DNA from: Schistosoma mansoni
Taxonomy: Eukaryota; Platyhelminthes; Trematoda; Strigeidida; Schistosomatidae
Assembly: GCF_000237925.1 (NCBI RefSeq)
Contig: NC_031498.1
Span: 12,129,906 to 12,193,905 of the forward strand
Reading direction: 5' to 3'
Length of the DNA stretch: 64,000 nucleotides
Shown here: piece by piece, positions 14,086 to 28,100 of the stretch
Numbering within the stretch: position 1 is the first letter of the stretch
Layout: each line of letters starts with the position of its first letter
Notes under the pieces: generated by a model
What the model was told of the DNA's origin: nothing
What the model saw: only the letters and a program-made list of their open reading frames with translations
Databases searched by the model: none
Position numbers and translations under genes: made by a program

Positions 14086-16253
14086 CCATATCCAACGAAG
14101 AGTCGGACAGACCTGAGCGTGTCAAAAAACCCCATAGTAATCGCAAAACACTTTATCTCATATATTTGTTTCCTTCTTTATCCTTGGTAGGCACTGCACT
14201 TCGTGTTGTCTTGTGCTGAATGTTGGAGGGTCTGGGTATTAAAAATTAGAAACATGCGCTCCAACTGTTCTGTCCTACGGTCTAAAATCGAAACTTATTC
14301 GGATCACTCTACAAGTTTTTAATACATTTAAGACGAAGGGTAGCTAATGACAGTGTAAACGTATGGAGGATATGCCAAATCGACCATAGAATCCAGAATT
14401 CGAAATTCAATTGCGTCATGCAATATTTGTACCAATTTGTTGTTCAGTGCATTTCTAACTAAGTTACTCCAAACTCTGTACAATACATTCATGTGTCCTT
14501 TGTCCTCAATCATGACATAGTTCTGGCATACAGAGTGCGTATTGATGGGCTCAGAGCTTTCATTGATTCATATACGACATACTATACTACTACATCCAAA
14601 CATCCTACCTATATGAAATTGCTGCCGATTTAAGGTCTCATACTACAAAACAGAGAAGCATAATTTTCAGTTTCAAGCGGATGGAATGTTTTAACATCAG
14701 TGAACATCATATGTAGTGAGAAGTGGGAAACTGTTGGTCCCTTACAATCCACACTTTTGTCAAGGAAGAGGATACGTGATTAAATATGAGGACAGGTATG
14801 TATTGTTGATAAAGGCGACTCAGAAAATACTACCCAATTTGATATATGTTCACTGGAGGACATGTGACTAATTCTGGTATAAATGAGCCACATACGTTTG
14901 TGACTCCCGGGAAAAGTCAACAGATACGTAGTAAGTAATTATTTCAGGTTCTGTTCAGAATGAAGAAGTTAATAAAATTGAGATTTTTAGGGATAACGGT
15001 TTCATTAAGTAAGATGGTTCTTTTTGTCAGACCACTAGTTAATCTTTTGCATAAAACTTAGAGTAGCTGCAGCACGGCATTTGACTGTCGTACGAGATAT
15101 CAGAAGCGAAAATGTTCAGCTATATATTTTGAAACAAGCCGTACAAATATTGAACAACTGTATGACTCTCAAGATTGTGTGAAGGCTATTACTGAGTTCA
15201 CTGAATAACATTTACAAGCGGCTTACGAACCTTTAGAGGATGCACAATTTCCTGTGCCAACAGTATCTCAGTGCAACACGAGTTAACCGTCCCACAAAGA
15301 CTCTGTCAATATGAAAAAACCCTGAAATCATTATAATAAAATGGGTAGTTATGAGTAATCGTCCCTATGATTTTGATAATCGTACTACTTGCGTAGTTAA
15401 TATATGACTTAAACGACGGGCCCGTTTATATAACGTAGATTATTGCACTGTTTGTCAGTTGCTACGCAACCTCAATCGGGCTATTGTGATGTTTTATATG
15501 ATGGTAAATCCCCAAGTTTTGTGCTCATTTAAAAGTAGATCTAATTGGTGTACATTTCGTGCCTATAGGTAACCCTCGTGCTATTGATAGAAGAAACCAG
15601 AGAAGTAGTGAATAGGTCTTTATTTCGATCTTCGCGCAGTCACAGTGGAGCGTGGGATTATCTGTTCAGACAAACAAAGGCTCTCAACATTCCATATAAG
15701 ATAGTAGGGAATATAACGCTTACAAAAGGTAAGGAAGTGAATGAATACTTGAACAATACTGTTTTAGCATATGCTTGGTTGTTTGGGGTCAACTCTTAAC
15801 CAACCAACCTGAGCTGTTACATATATACCTGCCACACGCATCTATTAATTTCCACGCTGATCTCACCGAATATAGACTCCTTGTATTTGTATCAAATGTG
15901 CTGTCTGGTTTATTCTCTGCCTTTTGGAAGTCACAGATCTGATATATCATTACCAATCTGTGCACAAGGCTTCCATCAACCAATTCGGCCTTTGTTAGTA
16001 AAAATATCTATTTTAACCGTAATGCTGTAGTATTGTATGTGTCAAACGTACGTGCTTAAGAGATAGACGATAAGTTCCACTTATTTACCAAGGTTTTGGC
16101 CAGTGATTTGACAAAATGTCCATCGTAAAATGACTAAAAGATATTTCTTGCCTATTTTGAATAAAGACATTGCCAGGTGAGCGAAAAATAAAGATGTCGT
16201 TTGTCCTCTAGGTGTCCAATAAAAATGTGTTTTTTCTTGCAGGTCACGAGTAC
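14086..16253. other. Stretch between two LTR-like repeats, probably fossil interior
   Basis: About 2.2 kb lies between two LTR-like repeats in the same orientation, the arrangement expected of one old LTR element. Short coding-like fragments appear near 15050-15300 and 15578-15799. I recognise no capsid, protease, polymerase or integrase motif, so family and coding content remain unassigned. It is clearly decayed. Confidence 0.35.
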
Positions 16254-16530
16254 GTGTAGAATTACGGTCTACTTCGTTATTAGTACTGCTATAATGATAG
16301 ACGTAACCCTAAAATTGTAGATATGTCATGATGTGAAAACTTAATCTATATGATCTTACGTGGAAGTCATATCATTGTCCACACTGACTCGTCCTGTCGT
16401 AAGAATCACCAATATATGATAGAGAACAAAATTAGGCTGCAGATAGAACAATGTATTTCATATGAATAAAAGGGATAAGTTACACGCAATAGTGACCACG
16501 CCTGCAAGGCTGAGCCAAGCCACCCGATGA
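16254..16530 (+). mobile_element. LTR-like dispersed repeat, copy 2 (shorter)
   Basis: It begins TGTAGAATTACGGTCTAC and tracks the first two-thirds of the repeats at 13657 and 53594 in the same orientation. The similarity fades near 16530. It is an old, partial copy of an unassigned LTR family. Confidence 0.55.
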
Positions 16531-19176
16531 ATTGATCTTTCCTATCTCTATTGCTGACCGCTTCGTCTCAATTGTTTAATAAAATTCTTTCTAGGAATTA
16601 TATGCCCGGCTTCAAATGTCGTGTGGTTGGGGTTCAATGCCACTACATATGTTCTCCGAGACCGAGCAATACTGTTTAGACGGAACTTTATTTCGAAAAA
16701 CGATGCTTCATATGACTTATTATCTAGGATAGGCAAAGGAACGACTCTTCAGGCTTGGCCAAGTTTATTTATTTCTCCTCTGAACTAGACTCTTTATTTC
16801 ATTACCTTGTGGTGGCTTTCGTGAACGGTTGATATGGCACGGTGAAATCCTACCTCACCAACGCGTTGTTGGGTAACCCGTTCATAGAATACCCCCCATC
16901 ATATCCTTCTATTATCTTGTTGGCTTTGATTCTCAAACAGGGACCTAGCAAGAGCCGCGTGTGACAATTGTAACAAAAATACATATGCTGCTGAGACAGA
17001 GAGGCTGTAGATTACTCCCGGGATGCAGGTGGATGGCAGCCTCTGTATGTTGTGGATGTGCGAACATCAAGTGATACAACTCTCCACGATTCATCTGCTT
17101 CTTCCATAACTATTTGAAATATTCCCGGTGGCATTACTCCCAACTTTGTTTTTTTGTCGTTCAATAATGTCTCTTTTTTATATTCTCCAGTGGTTTGGGG
17201 CGGACCACCTTTATTTACATCTATAGGTAAGGTTAGAAGTTCGATGAAGTTACACATTGCTTAAGAATTAAACCTCACAAGCGACATTACCCTACTAGTT
17301 GGTTTAATAAACGAGTCCGGTTGACATCCCTGAAATAACACCCCAATGGCTAAATAAAGTGCTGCCTTAAAACATGAAAAGTAATAACGTGCGAAGACGT
17401 TATAGAAAGATTGGATAGCACGAGTTTACATCGGAGTTAATAAATACGTATTTAAGCAAAGGTCTCTCAAAGATGACCATCCACGTGATTAAGTCGTAGA
17501 TTTTGTGCCACAAACTAAAAGGCTAAACTGAACTTCCGGTTAGTAAATGAAGTTTTTGTGCCGACTTTCATACATAAATATTACTTCTACTTTACGATGA
17601 TTTATGGATATAAACGAAAGACGGAACTTCCAGAAACTCAAGTTGTGTATGTAAATATTTGTCTGAAACCTTCTGGTTCGATGGAACTACAAAAATGGTA
17701 ATCTGAAACCGACCAGGGAAATTAGCAACCACCGCAACTTACATTTAAAGACTAAATTTCAGTGCACAATGTAAATAGTATGGGAGAGAGCTTGGGTCGT
17801 GAACCAGTTTCGTCACAACAGACTCCAATGTTGAGTGACGAAAGGACATTTAATATCAAATCAATTAATGATAGGTCATTATAAGACATTTCAATGCAAC
17901 CTTACTAATTCTTTACAGAATATTTTATCATAATACTCTACTTGTCTTACCATTTATGTTACACAAAATGTATACATTTTAATGTGTAGACTCTCTCAGT
18001 TTATAATACATTTGCTCCTGTAACTTCATTTAACTCTGAGAAGTCAATTGCAAGTACTTAGGGTAAACTAAACTTCCCACAACTGAAATAAAGTATTCAG
18101 TACCTTAACAGACGTCAGTGTATAAAGATGCTGACCTAGCGATTGATACAACAGCGGAGACTTACATAACCTGACTACCTTTGCAACAAGACACAAGCAC
18201 GTGTTTTCATGAAGTATCATACTGTCATCCGCCTGCTGATGCTAACTGAGAGATACAAGTATGATAGGCCTTTGGGGTACATATGCATATCACTGCAATG
18301 TGACCACTCGTTTTATGTGTGCTTTTATATCTATTTGGGTGGAACACATATATATTTATATGCGAATGCATGTACCCCATGATCAGTTAAACCTAAGTAG
18401 CACTTAACATGGTTTAATTAGTAACGGTTATGTCAGAAAAGCAGAGATATATGAGTGTCTAGTAGGCGGGAACCAAGTTAAATTAGGAGAACACCCGTGG
18501 GCGAACGGAAAGATGTCACTAATAGTGAACAAGTATATAAGTGAACTGCAGCTGTCTCATTATCTAAGAAGGTTTACTACAATCGGACTATGACGGAACT
18601 TTTGTTGAGTATAAATACTGTACACATAAATAAATCACACAAAAGTAAGTTATAGGTAAATCTTGCGGACAAGAATGATCACAATATATGGTAATATTTA
18701 TTAAGGAAGATAAGATGTAGTCTGGATCAAAACAATTCGAGTAAATTCTCTGCAACCGCTACGTTTCAGAAAACGGTGATAAAATTCAGTTGTTAAATCT
18801 TTTTAAGGTTAATTACAAACTGAGATGAACAAATGATAATTAGTACTAAAAACACTGACCATTATATACATAGAATCGGTAAGTATAAGTAGGCAGAGAA
18901 AAACTCATCGTTTTAGGTTACTCTTGTAAGTGAGAAATCTCATAAAATAACCGAGTATCCTAAGGAAATTCATATGTAACTGTATACATAATAATGAAGA
19001 TTTATATGAACTCAAAATTGTCAATTCCTCGACAAGCATACAAAAGAATCGATGTGCGCAGATCCAAAATACTGCATACAATCATTGGGATTAATTAACA
19101 AGAAAACGAAGTACGAAGTGAAATTACTTTTACCCTGCGACTATACTTAAAATGTTTGTAGGAGTTCCAAGTTCAT
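16531..19176. other. Intergenic stretch downstream of CHTF18
   Basis: About 2.6 kb without a recognisable gene. Two minus-strand open frames (16548-16736 and 17012-17257) show no known motif. An imperfect inverted repeat (GGGGTACATATGCAT at 18274-18288 against ATGCATGTACCCC at 18366-18378) could fold into a hairpin. The lower end probably holds the CHTF18 3' UTR, but no canonical AATAAA was found close to its stop. Confidence 0.4.
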
Positions 19177-22100
19177 TTACAAGAATTCTTTCATAGTAAC
19201 CGGTCGTCGAACTGCATTTGAGTAGCCCTCCTTAAAGCGGTAGTAAATATCCCGATCGACAATGAACTCTCCTTGCTCACCGCAATCTATTGTACATTAG
19301 TAGCATATAAAAAGAACACAATTTACCTTCAGTTGTATTCGCAGTATTAGAAATGTTCATTTTATCATTGATTACGCGTCCAAAGAAATCTTTTTTCACC
19401 TGGGAAAGTCGAAAAAGCAAACGTTTGATGAAGTGCTTAGAAGTTTAGACTCAAACAACTTTAAACATAGTTGTAGGAGAGATTAAGGACGACATCATAA
19501 AATAAGAATCATGCAGTGGTCAAAATTTTGCCAAAAATATTCTATCCACATAATGAAATCAAGCATTTATTTTCTCAAAATTCTACAGGAAAACAACCTA
19601 GCCAAATTAAGACTATCAGGAATAGAAACCGAGTCTCAAAATGTTATTTATTAGTGTTAACAATCACGATCTTTGCTCAGAACGTTGAACAATGACCGCC
19701 GAAACATACGTAGGATATAAATAAATTACGAGATGTTCACAACCAAGAAAACAAGCATATAATCAACGACAACTTCCCACTAAACCTTTTTAATGTCAGC
19801 ACGTCTAGAAATCACTTCAAAGTACATGTCAGTGCAATATTTTGATTTCAATATGCAGATGATTAGATATGTAGGCTTACAATCTTGTTGTGAAAAAACA
19901 GCAAAGCTGAAATTGATTGAGAAATATACAGAAAAAGCAAAATTATGACTGCATAATGTTTTCTAGAAATGAAATGTGACTATTTCAAATGATATAAATC
20001 CAAATAGTTCATCTTAATGATTAGCAGATTTTAAGGAAAGGTTAATTCAACAAACAAATTGCTGTGTTCCGTATCACAACAAAAGTTATTTTAAAAGCCC
20101 CCCCCCAAAAAAAAGAAGAGATTCGTTTCAATCAAGCAAATTTTAGTAAGGCAAAAAGAAAAATAACTTGAAATAGAAAATTTGGCATCGAGAAGTACCC
20201 AAACAACAATGAAATATAGAAAAGAAATTACAAAAATTTATCAGTAACTAATTATGTACATCCAATGATGGATATAAAACACTATTTACAGTTTATACAG
20301 CATAACAGACTAGAAAACAAAAAAAGGAGAAGTTTATGAATACCAAATCGTAGGAATAGTACAATTATCAAAAGTCTAATATAGTCTAATATAACTTTAC
20401 CAACTATTTAATGTAGAGAATAAGTGTTTTAATTAATTAACTTTTAGTTATTATGTAGTCATTTGAACTCTATTCCAATGAATTTCAGTTATATCAACCA
20501 TAAAGTAAGATTACCTTTCATAGATAGAGTATGGTTTAAAGTTGAGTTCATTAATCTATATTTGGTAAATGAATTATGATATTAATCATATATAACTGTA
20601 AACTTCTAGGAATAGTTTAACTTTGTATTATATGGACAATTAGACGAACTAATTTGTAATATTTTTAACAATTCATATTTTGATATTAACTAATTTAAAT
20701 GTGCCAATATCAAGCTGTTTACTTTCTTCACCAGACCTTTACTTAGCCACGCTGGGAGGTGTTGTTGGATTGTGTCAGATTTTGGTTTGGAAATATATTG
20801 ACGTTATAGTCAGGCTAATCTTGTGTTCTTTATCTGAGTTGTGTTGAAGTCCTGTAGAATAGACACTGGGTGGAACCTAGTATAGATATTCATAAATTAA
20901 CGCCCCACATACGTGTAAAAAGTAAAAGGACTGTTATAACAAGAAACCCTAGCGTTATAACTAGTATCCTACCGTTTATAACATATAGTCTTACAACTTT
21001 AAAAAAAATTTCAAGTTTATGATGATTAAAAAAAGATAGGATATAAAATAATTACTAACCTAATGTTTATACATTTTTGTCTATACTACTCCTCAAATGA
21101 TTTTTTCTTAAAAATTGAAATGAAGATAGCTGGACACTTGTACACCACAAAAAACATACATAGTTAAGATTATTAAATTTATGTGTATAGGAGTTAATTT
21201 CCATGAATGTTAAGACAGGTATCTAAGTTATAGTAAGATAACTAACAAGTAATCACGTCATTTAACTGAACTACTTGTTATCTATATCATATACATTTTA
21301 TAAGTAATGAGAAGATGTTTTGTTTTTTATTTACTCTTCATTATGTATTAAATTTACACATATATTTTAATAGTTGAGATTATGAACCAATTGAAGCTAG
21401 ACCACCATCGAAAACCTGGAAGCACTGGACGGTCGTTTCGTCCTGTTGTGGGACTCCTCAGCAGTGCGTATCCACGATCCCGCCTCGCAAGATTCGAATC
21501 CAGGACCTATCAGTTTCGCGCGCGAGCGCTTAACCACTAAACCACTGAGCCGGCATCCAACTGTGTTAATGTCTAACTTCAACCAATCCACGAAATTGAG
21601 CGACACATCCACCAATGTCTTAAGTGAGTCCCTATCTCACAACAGACCTGGTTGAACTCCACCGGTCACTGCTTCTCACTAGAACTCCAGGAGATACTTC
21701 TTGGAGACAGTCACTAGTGAGCATATGTTGATTATTGTCAGAAGGGGTTATTACACATATATGTCAGGAAAAATACGTCATAGGTCTAAATAACAAATTA
21801 AATGAACATTATAAAAAGCTATTAACGTCAATATTTGCCTAAGTTACGTAATTATTAATGTTAAAGTTACCATACCTTTGAACTTTTTGTACCAATAAGT
21901 TTTGATTTTTGTGATTCAGTATCCATTAAATTCTCCAGTGATGGTTTGGAATTCAATTTAGTGATGTCATTACAAACTTCTGATTTATTAACATCTCGAT
22001 TAATCATTGATTCAGAACGTCGAACTCTTTCAATTTCTAACTCACGTGCAATAAATTGTTTAGTACCGTATCCAAGTGAGTTCAAACTACTTGACTTCGT

Positions 22101-25100
22101 GAAACAAGCAACAAGATCTAATGGCCTGAAATATCATATGACACTCATGTTTTAAAAGGTAGTTTCAGAGAGGAACGGTATAAAGAAAAGTTATAGCCGA
22201 TAAGCCTATCTAAAATATTAACTTCAACTATTCTATAAGCCACGTATCTGTTAATTAAAAGAAAATTGATTTAAGCTTCTGATGTATGGTGGCTAAATGA
22301 AAAGTATTCGTTTGTCACTAAACTATACTTCATCAATATGTAGGGTAGTGTTCACAATGTCCGTCGGCTACATTGAAATGTAAATTATCTGTAAGCAAAC
22401 TAAGGACTGATGAAACTTCCTAAATAAAATTACGGCAGTTATTATTGAGTAGTATCCACCCAGAATCCGATATGGTATCGAACACAGGACCTTTTAATGT
22501 TACCGTGAGGACTGAATTGGAAGTCAACAGCTTATATTACCAACTTCAGTTAGTGAGACACCATTTTCAATAGAGAACTAATATTATGACCTATATGATA
22601 GTTTCTGTACACACACACACACAACATGCACGAGTTCTTCTTCTATTGCATAATGCGTATTTTGAGTAGTATTCACAGATTATTAAGTAATCTAGTGATG
22701 ATGTACAAAACACTGACATATTGAATCTTTTTAAAAACTAAGCAAATTTTACTTACGGATTAAGTTGATATTTAACTTCGTTACTCTCAGAATCCTGTTC
22801 TGCCAACCAATTCAAACCAAGATTTAACATTAAATTGACTAAATTGTCAAGCGCTAACTTCTCCTGTTGACTATACAGCTGTGCACTCAACGGCCGAAGA
22901 GTGGAAGCGATCAGACTCAAAAGAGTAATTAAAGTAGGTGCCATATCTAATAAAAAATGACGACGTGGTAGAAACCTAGGAAATTTTATCATCAAAAATA
23001 AGAAACACCACAATAACGGATTACGATATTGTAAAAGAAGAACTTTATTTAGAACATAAATACAATACACTAAACAAGAATCGAAATTACTGATAATTTT
23101 AAATAAATTAAATATAACTTACCAACTAAATATATGGCTCGGAGTCGAACGCACTACCAGAGATGTATATATTCTTTTTGTACTTCTATTTTATGAGTTT
23201 CAACATTATATTATGCTGTTTATTCTGCCGATTTATTCCTTTTTCTCAAACCATAATCACTATTAACTTAAGTATTACTAATGCAACGAATACTATTACC
23301 ATAGTATTCATTTTGTTCATTTCATTCCATTGTATTGACGTATTGTCCCAACGTGGGTTACTGCACATATGTGCCAGTTTCTATGCTATTTATAACTAAG
23401 GGACTGATGAGATTTGTTAATAATACCCTGATAATAATACTTTTATAATCTGACACAATAACTAAAAATTTCGGTAAGTACTTAGTGTTTGATATAGTTT
23501 ATCTGACAATTAACAACATGCTAAAAAGGCTTGTAGCTGTATGAAAAGACTAAAAGTGCAATCATTAGACGACAGGTCTCATTCCTAACATTTTGAGTTA
23601 TAAGAGAACAGAAAACCAATTTTTACTACACAGACAAAATCAATTCACTACATACCGAAAACTGCTAAAATTACTGACAGACTTATCAGATTTACATTGA
23701 GGTAGGTTCCATTGATTTGAATATAACTGATCCAATATTGCCAAATAATGTGAACGAGTGGCAGCAGTTTCCGAAGGAGCAGAAGGCCAACGTAAACCAC
23801 CTACAGATTTGACATTTCCGGTTGATGTGTTATTAGCAGTATTAAATGTGTTGAAAAGACCTGATGGTGTAGCTAAAGCCATATGAAACCAGCAAGGCAA
23901 GAAATTAGCATAGCGTAGGAGTGAGTAATTCGATTTAGTATGTACACAGGTGTTAAGCAAATCGTCAAACACAAACCACTCAGATGCCTGACGAGCCTAA
24001 AAATGGACAAGAATGATGAAACAGAAATATTTCAAATGAGAATATATATATATATATATTAACAAATCGAGATAACTAAAGTGAAACTTACTACTCGTAA
24101 GGTTGCATCCTTTAAATGACCATAAAGATAATTCTCAAATATACCCAGTGTGACTTGTTGATGATCAGTAGAGGCTTCTATAACGCCCATTATATAGGCC
24201 AGTCTTAATATTTTTTAAATAGATGAATATAAGCAACAGTTTATATGCAATAGCAAAAGTGATACAATTTGAAAGTAGGTAAAATAAATTTAAGCAATGT
24301 TAGAATTAATAATTACAGCATACTGAAGACAACGTTTAGCAATGTAATTTCTTCATCAAGTTAATATTTATGTACTTGGTTATGAGCCATAAGGTTCATG
24401 TGAGAGTTAGTGATACTACTCAACTAACTAAACCATAATAGATGAAGAGCTGAAATCTGTGAATTACCGGTTTGTATGTAATATTTTAAATAGAATCAGT
24501 ACTGGACTTTTGTAAAACTGTTCTTTTAAACTTTAACAAAAGTCTAAAGAAATTACCTTATGGAATTAGAATTTCATTATGACACTCATGATTTTCAGGT
24601 GACACAATAATACTAGTGCTATGATGAGAAATTATTATGAAAATATAAAATCAACTAACAAACCTTTTTACATAATTTAATTGAATCTTGATAGATTTGT
24701 AAGAAACTCTACATTATTATGTATTTAAAATATCCTTATATCATTTCTATAATGACTGCTAGTGCAATAGTGAGATACATTGATTATTTATATAAACGCA
24801 AAGGGGCGCCGAAATATATGTGCATCACACTAGACATCTATCATCCAAATTGTGTGGATAGGGATACGGTACGGGTGCCCAAACCGAGACAGGTGATTTT
24901 CCTAGGAGGTCAGGTCACGAGCCTTTTGCCTAGAGGTCTAATCTACAAAGGCAGTAGGGTAACGTTAGGTGATGAGGTCCCATGGTGGCCAGTAACCGAC
25001 AACAGGTTCATCAACCATTTGTTCCCTCACGATCCTAGAGTTCACGTGCTGCACTGGTTTGGAATCAGAGTTTTCCAACTCCCGTACGTGGACCCTCCGT

Positions 25101-28100
25101 GCCCACTAACCCAGTTTAAGCGCCGGAAATACGCGTTTTGTCCTCTTAAAATCGTGAACAACAACCTCGCCGCGATAAAGCAGTGAGTAGGACTTCCCTG
25201 TCAGTGGTTATATACGCGTGTACATGTGATAGAATTTCGAGAGGGAGAGCGGGCTCTCCCAACCCTCGAACATAACAAGGCATTCGGGGATTACATTCAG
25301 ATATTCATAAAACAATCTGAACAAACTAAAAAAAATGAATTTTTCAACTTCAGTCAGTTAATCAGTCGTTAAAAACATAGAATTTGGCACTAATGTCTAT
25401 CCAACTAATCTATTATTATCACCATTATCTAACTGCTGTAAAATATAATACACAAAAATATGCAAAACTTACCTAGCAGACTGAGTATCATGATTTTTAC
25501 CATTTCTTCGCCTTGCATTATTATTATTATTATTATTGCATTCAGACTTGGTTATTCTACGATTTGAAAGTAAACGAGATGAAGGAATGGTGAATACAGC
25601 TTTCCACACATCAAATATACCTTTCTGAACATCTTTCAGACCACCGTTATGAAATTGAGACAATGATAAAATATCATTCGCTGACAAACAACCTAATTTA
25701 TGGTTTATATTATTATCTAGAGATTTCACTGAACTCAAGAACTGAAAAGAAAACAAAATCTTTGAAATGTAAGTGAAACACAAAGCAATTTTTAAAACAT
25801 ATGATGGAAGATTTCTCATCAACGGCAAGTATTAATTTTTAGTGCCATTTCCTATCATTTGAAATGATAGAACAAGTAGGAAGTTTTTATAAACGGAACA
25901 TCTTTATCTTCAACTATAAAGCTTTTCGACAATAATAATAATTATTAATATTATTATTATATTCACACACTAATTGGGATCAGATATTAAGATGGTCCAG
26001 TCCGTTCGCACATAGTATTTTACACTTGAAACAAAATGGAGGTACTTTATTACCATTACTATTATTCTGGTGTAGTCGTAAAATGAATTTACGAGTACGC
26101 ATGTTATGTAAACACTCTACTTGGACCGATGCATAAGTATGCCTGCTCCGACGTTGTAGTTGACTGACTGAATTCTGATATGTAACAGTTAGCTCAACCA
26201 AATTAAGTTTATCCCAAACAATCTCAGAGTAAACATCAATAAAAATGATTATGAATTAATTTAAATACCAGGTTAAAAACCTTGAGTGAATTTACAGTCT
26301 GAATTCGTAATAAAAGATATGCAGTCAATCAGGGTACTTGGTTGATACTTACTTATATACTATCAGACAAAAGGTCATAATGTAGAATAATGTATCCCTC
26401 CTCTACTGAGATAGTACAAAGAATATAAGCTCGAAAAGTTAGAAAAAAACTTGAACTCTGGAGCAAAACCTTAGAATATTTTACAACGAACTGACGGCTG
26501 TCGAGTGTGGTTTGTCCTGTTATTACTCAATGTAGAAACAGAGCCAATGAGAAAAAGGAAAAAAGCCTATCAATGTACACCTACTGTGGTGGACGTTACA
26601 CACAAGATTGCCTGTAAGTAGTATGTAGCGGAACATTCGTCAAAAGAAGAGAAGAGGATCAGTACATCAAAAGCACGGCGTAAGCAGGACATTTGAAGAC
26701 TAGATGAGAAGACAGTTCGGATTCCAGAACACACCACAACGTGCAAATGGATGGTCGAACTTTATGCATACATATTAAATAAACACTGTAATGTGGTCTA
26801 TTGCCCTGTCCCATATTACGAATACACTTGTAAAGTTCACTTCTACGTTGTGAAGGCGTATCTGAGAGTAATTGCTAAGCTACCAGTAAATCTTTAAATC
26901 CAAATAAACCGAAATCCGCGATCTTGGTGAACAGACATGTATTATGCACTGACTTAGGGTTCTGAATAAAGAGTTGATTGGGAGTTCTACTTGTCAGACA
27001 TATACGAATATTACGGTCACAAGACAGCTACATCATCACATTTCAGTAGACGCATATATTTAACAAGAAGTACCTTTTAAATTGCAGTAGAATACATCAG
27101 AGGTTAACAATATGGTCAAAATAGTTTCGTCCCAGTCTTCCCGTAAATATATGTATACTCTATACTTTTAAAAGGTATTGTGACCTTCTGAAGAATCAAT
27201 AATATTTGATTCGCCTATCATAGCTATTTCTCTAGGCAGACGTTTCAAGCCGTGAGTTATCATTTTCAACATAGCCAGTACTTTTGAATAAATGATTATC
27301 ATAGGTACTGTAATCCATTTTTTGAATATATTATGATCGCTCGAAATCTATTAAATATTATCTGTTACCCTTATTATTCCACCTTAATGAGACTCCATAC
27401 ACAATCTTGCTTTTAACTGTTATCTTCGAGAAATTGAGCACTCTAGTTAGGGTTGTCAGCAGTTCGCCTATGTGAATTGAATAATTAATCAACACAAGGA
27501 ATAATAGTGGTACTAAATGACAGGAAACGATAGATGAACCACTTTCGAAAATTTCTTATTTATCAATTTAAGTTATAAAATAGACCTGCTGTCAATATCA
27601 AAGGTAATTTTAATTATCATTATGGGGTTGTGGAAATTGTTGAGTTTATGATTGAGACCATCAATTGACTAATGTTAGACCACCATTGAAAACCTGGAAG
27701 CAGTGGAAGGACGTTTTGTCTTATTATGGGACTCCGTCGTAGTGCGTATCCACAACCCCACACGTGAGATTAGAACTCAGGACATTCGGTCTCGCGCCCG
27801 GACGCCTAACCTCTAGGCTACTGAGTCGGCATCCAACGGTGTTAATGTTTAATTTTAATCGATCCATGAAATTGCGCGGCCATCTTCCGTTGGATACCGG
27901 CTCAATGGTCTAAAGGTCAAGCGTTCGAGCGCGAGACCTAAGGTTCTGGGTTCGAATCCCATGTGCGGGATCGTGGGTGCGAACTGCTGAGGAGTCCCAT
28001 ACTAAAATCAAACGGCTGTCCAGTGCTTCCAGGTGATTTTAATATGTGAATTCTTGTTTTTGATAATTACGATGAGCTACACAATCAGTTTTGTTAGTTC

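Noticed and set aside
24719-25186. 155-codon open frame as a host gene nested in a CHTF18 intron
   Set aside because: Its non-coding tail recurs at 28985-29080, so the block is a dispersed repeat. No known domain is visible. Kept as a repeat with an open question about coding.
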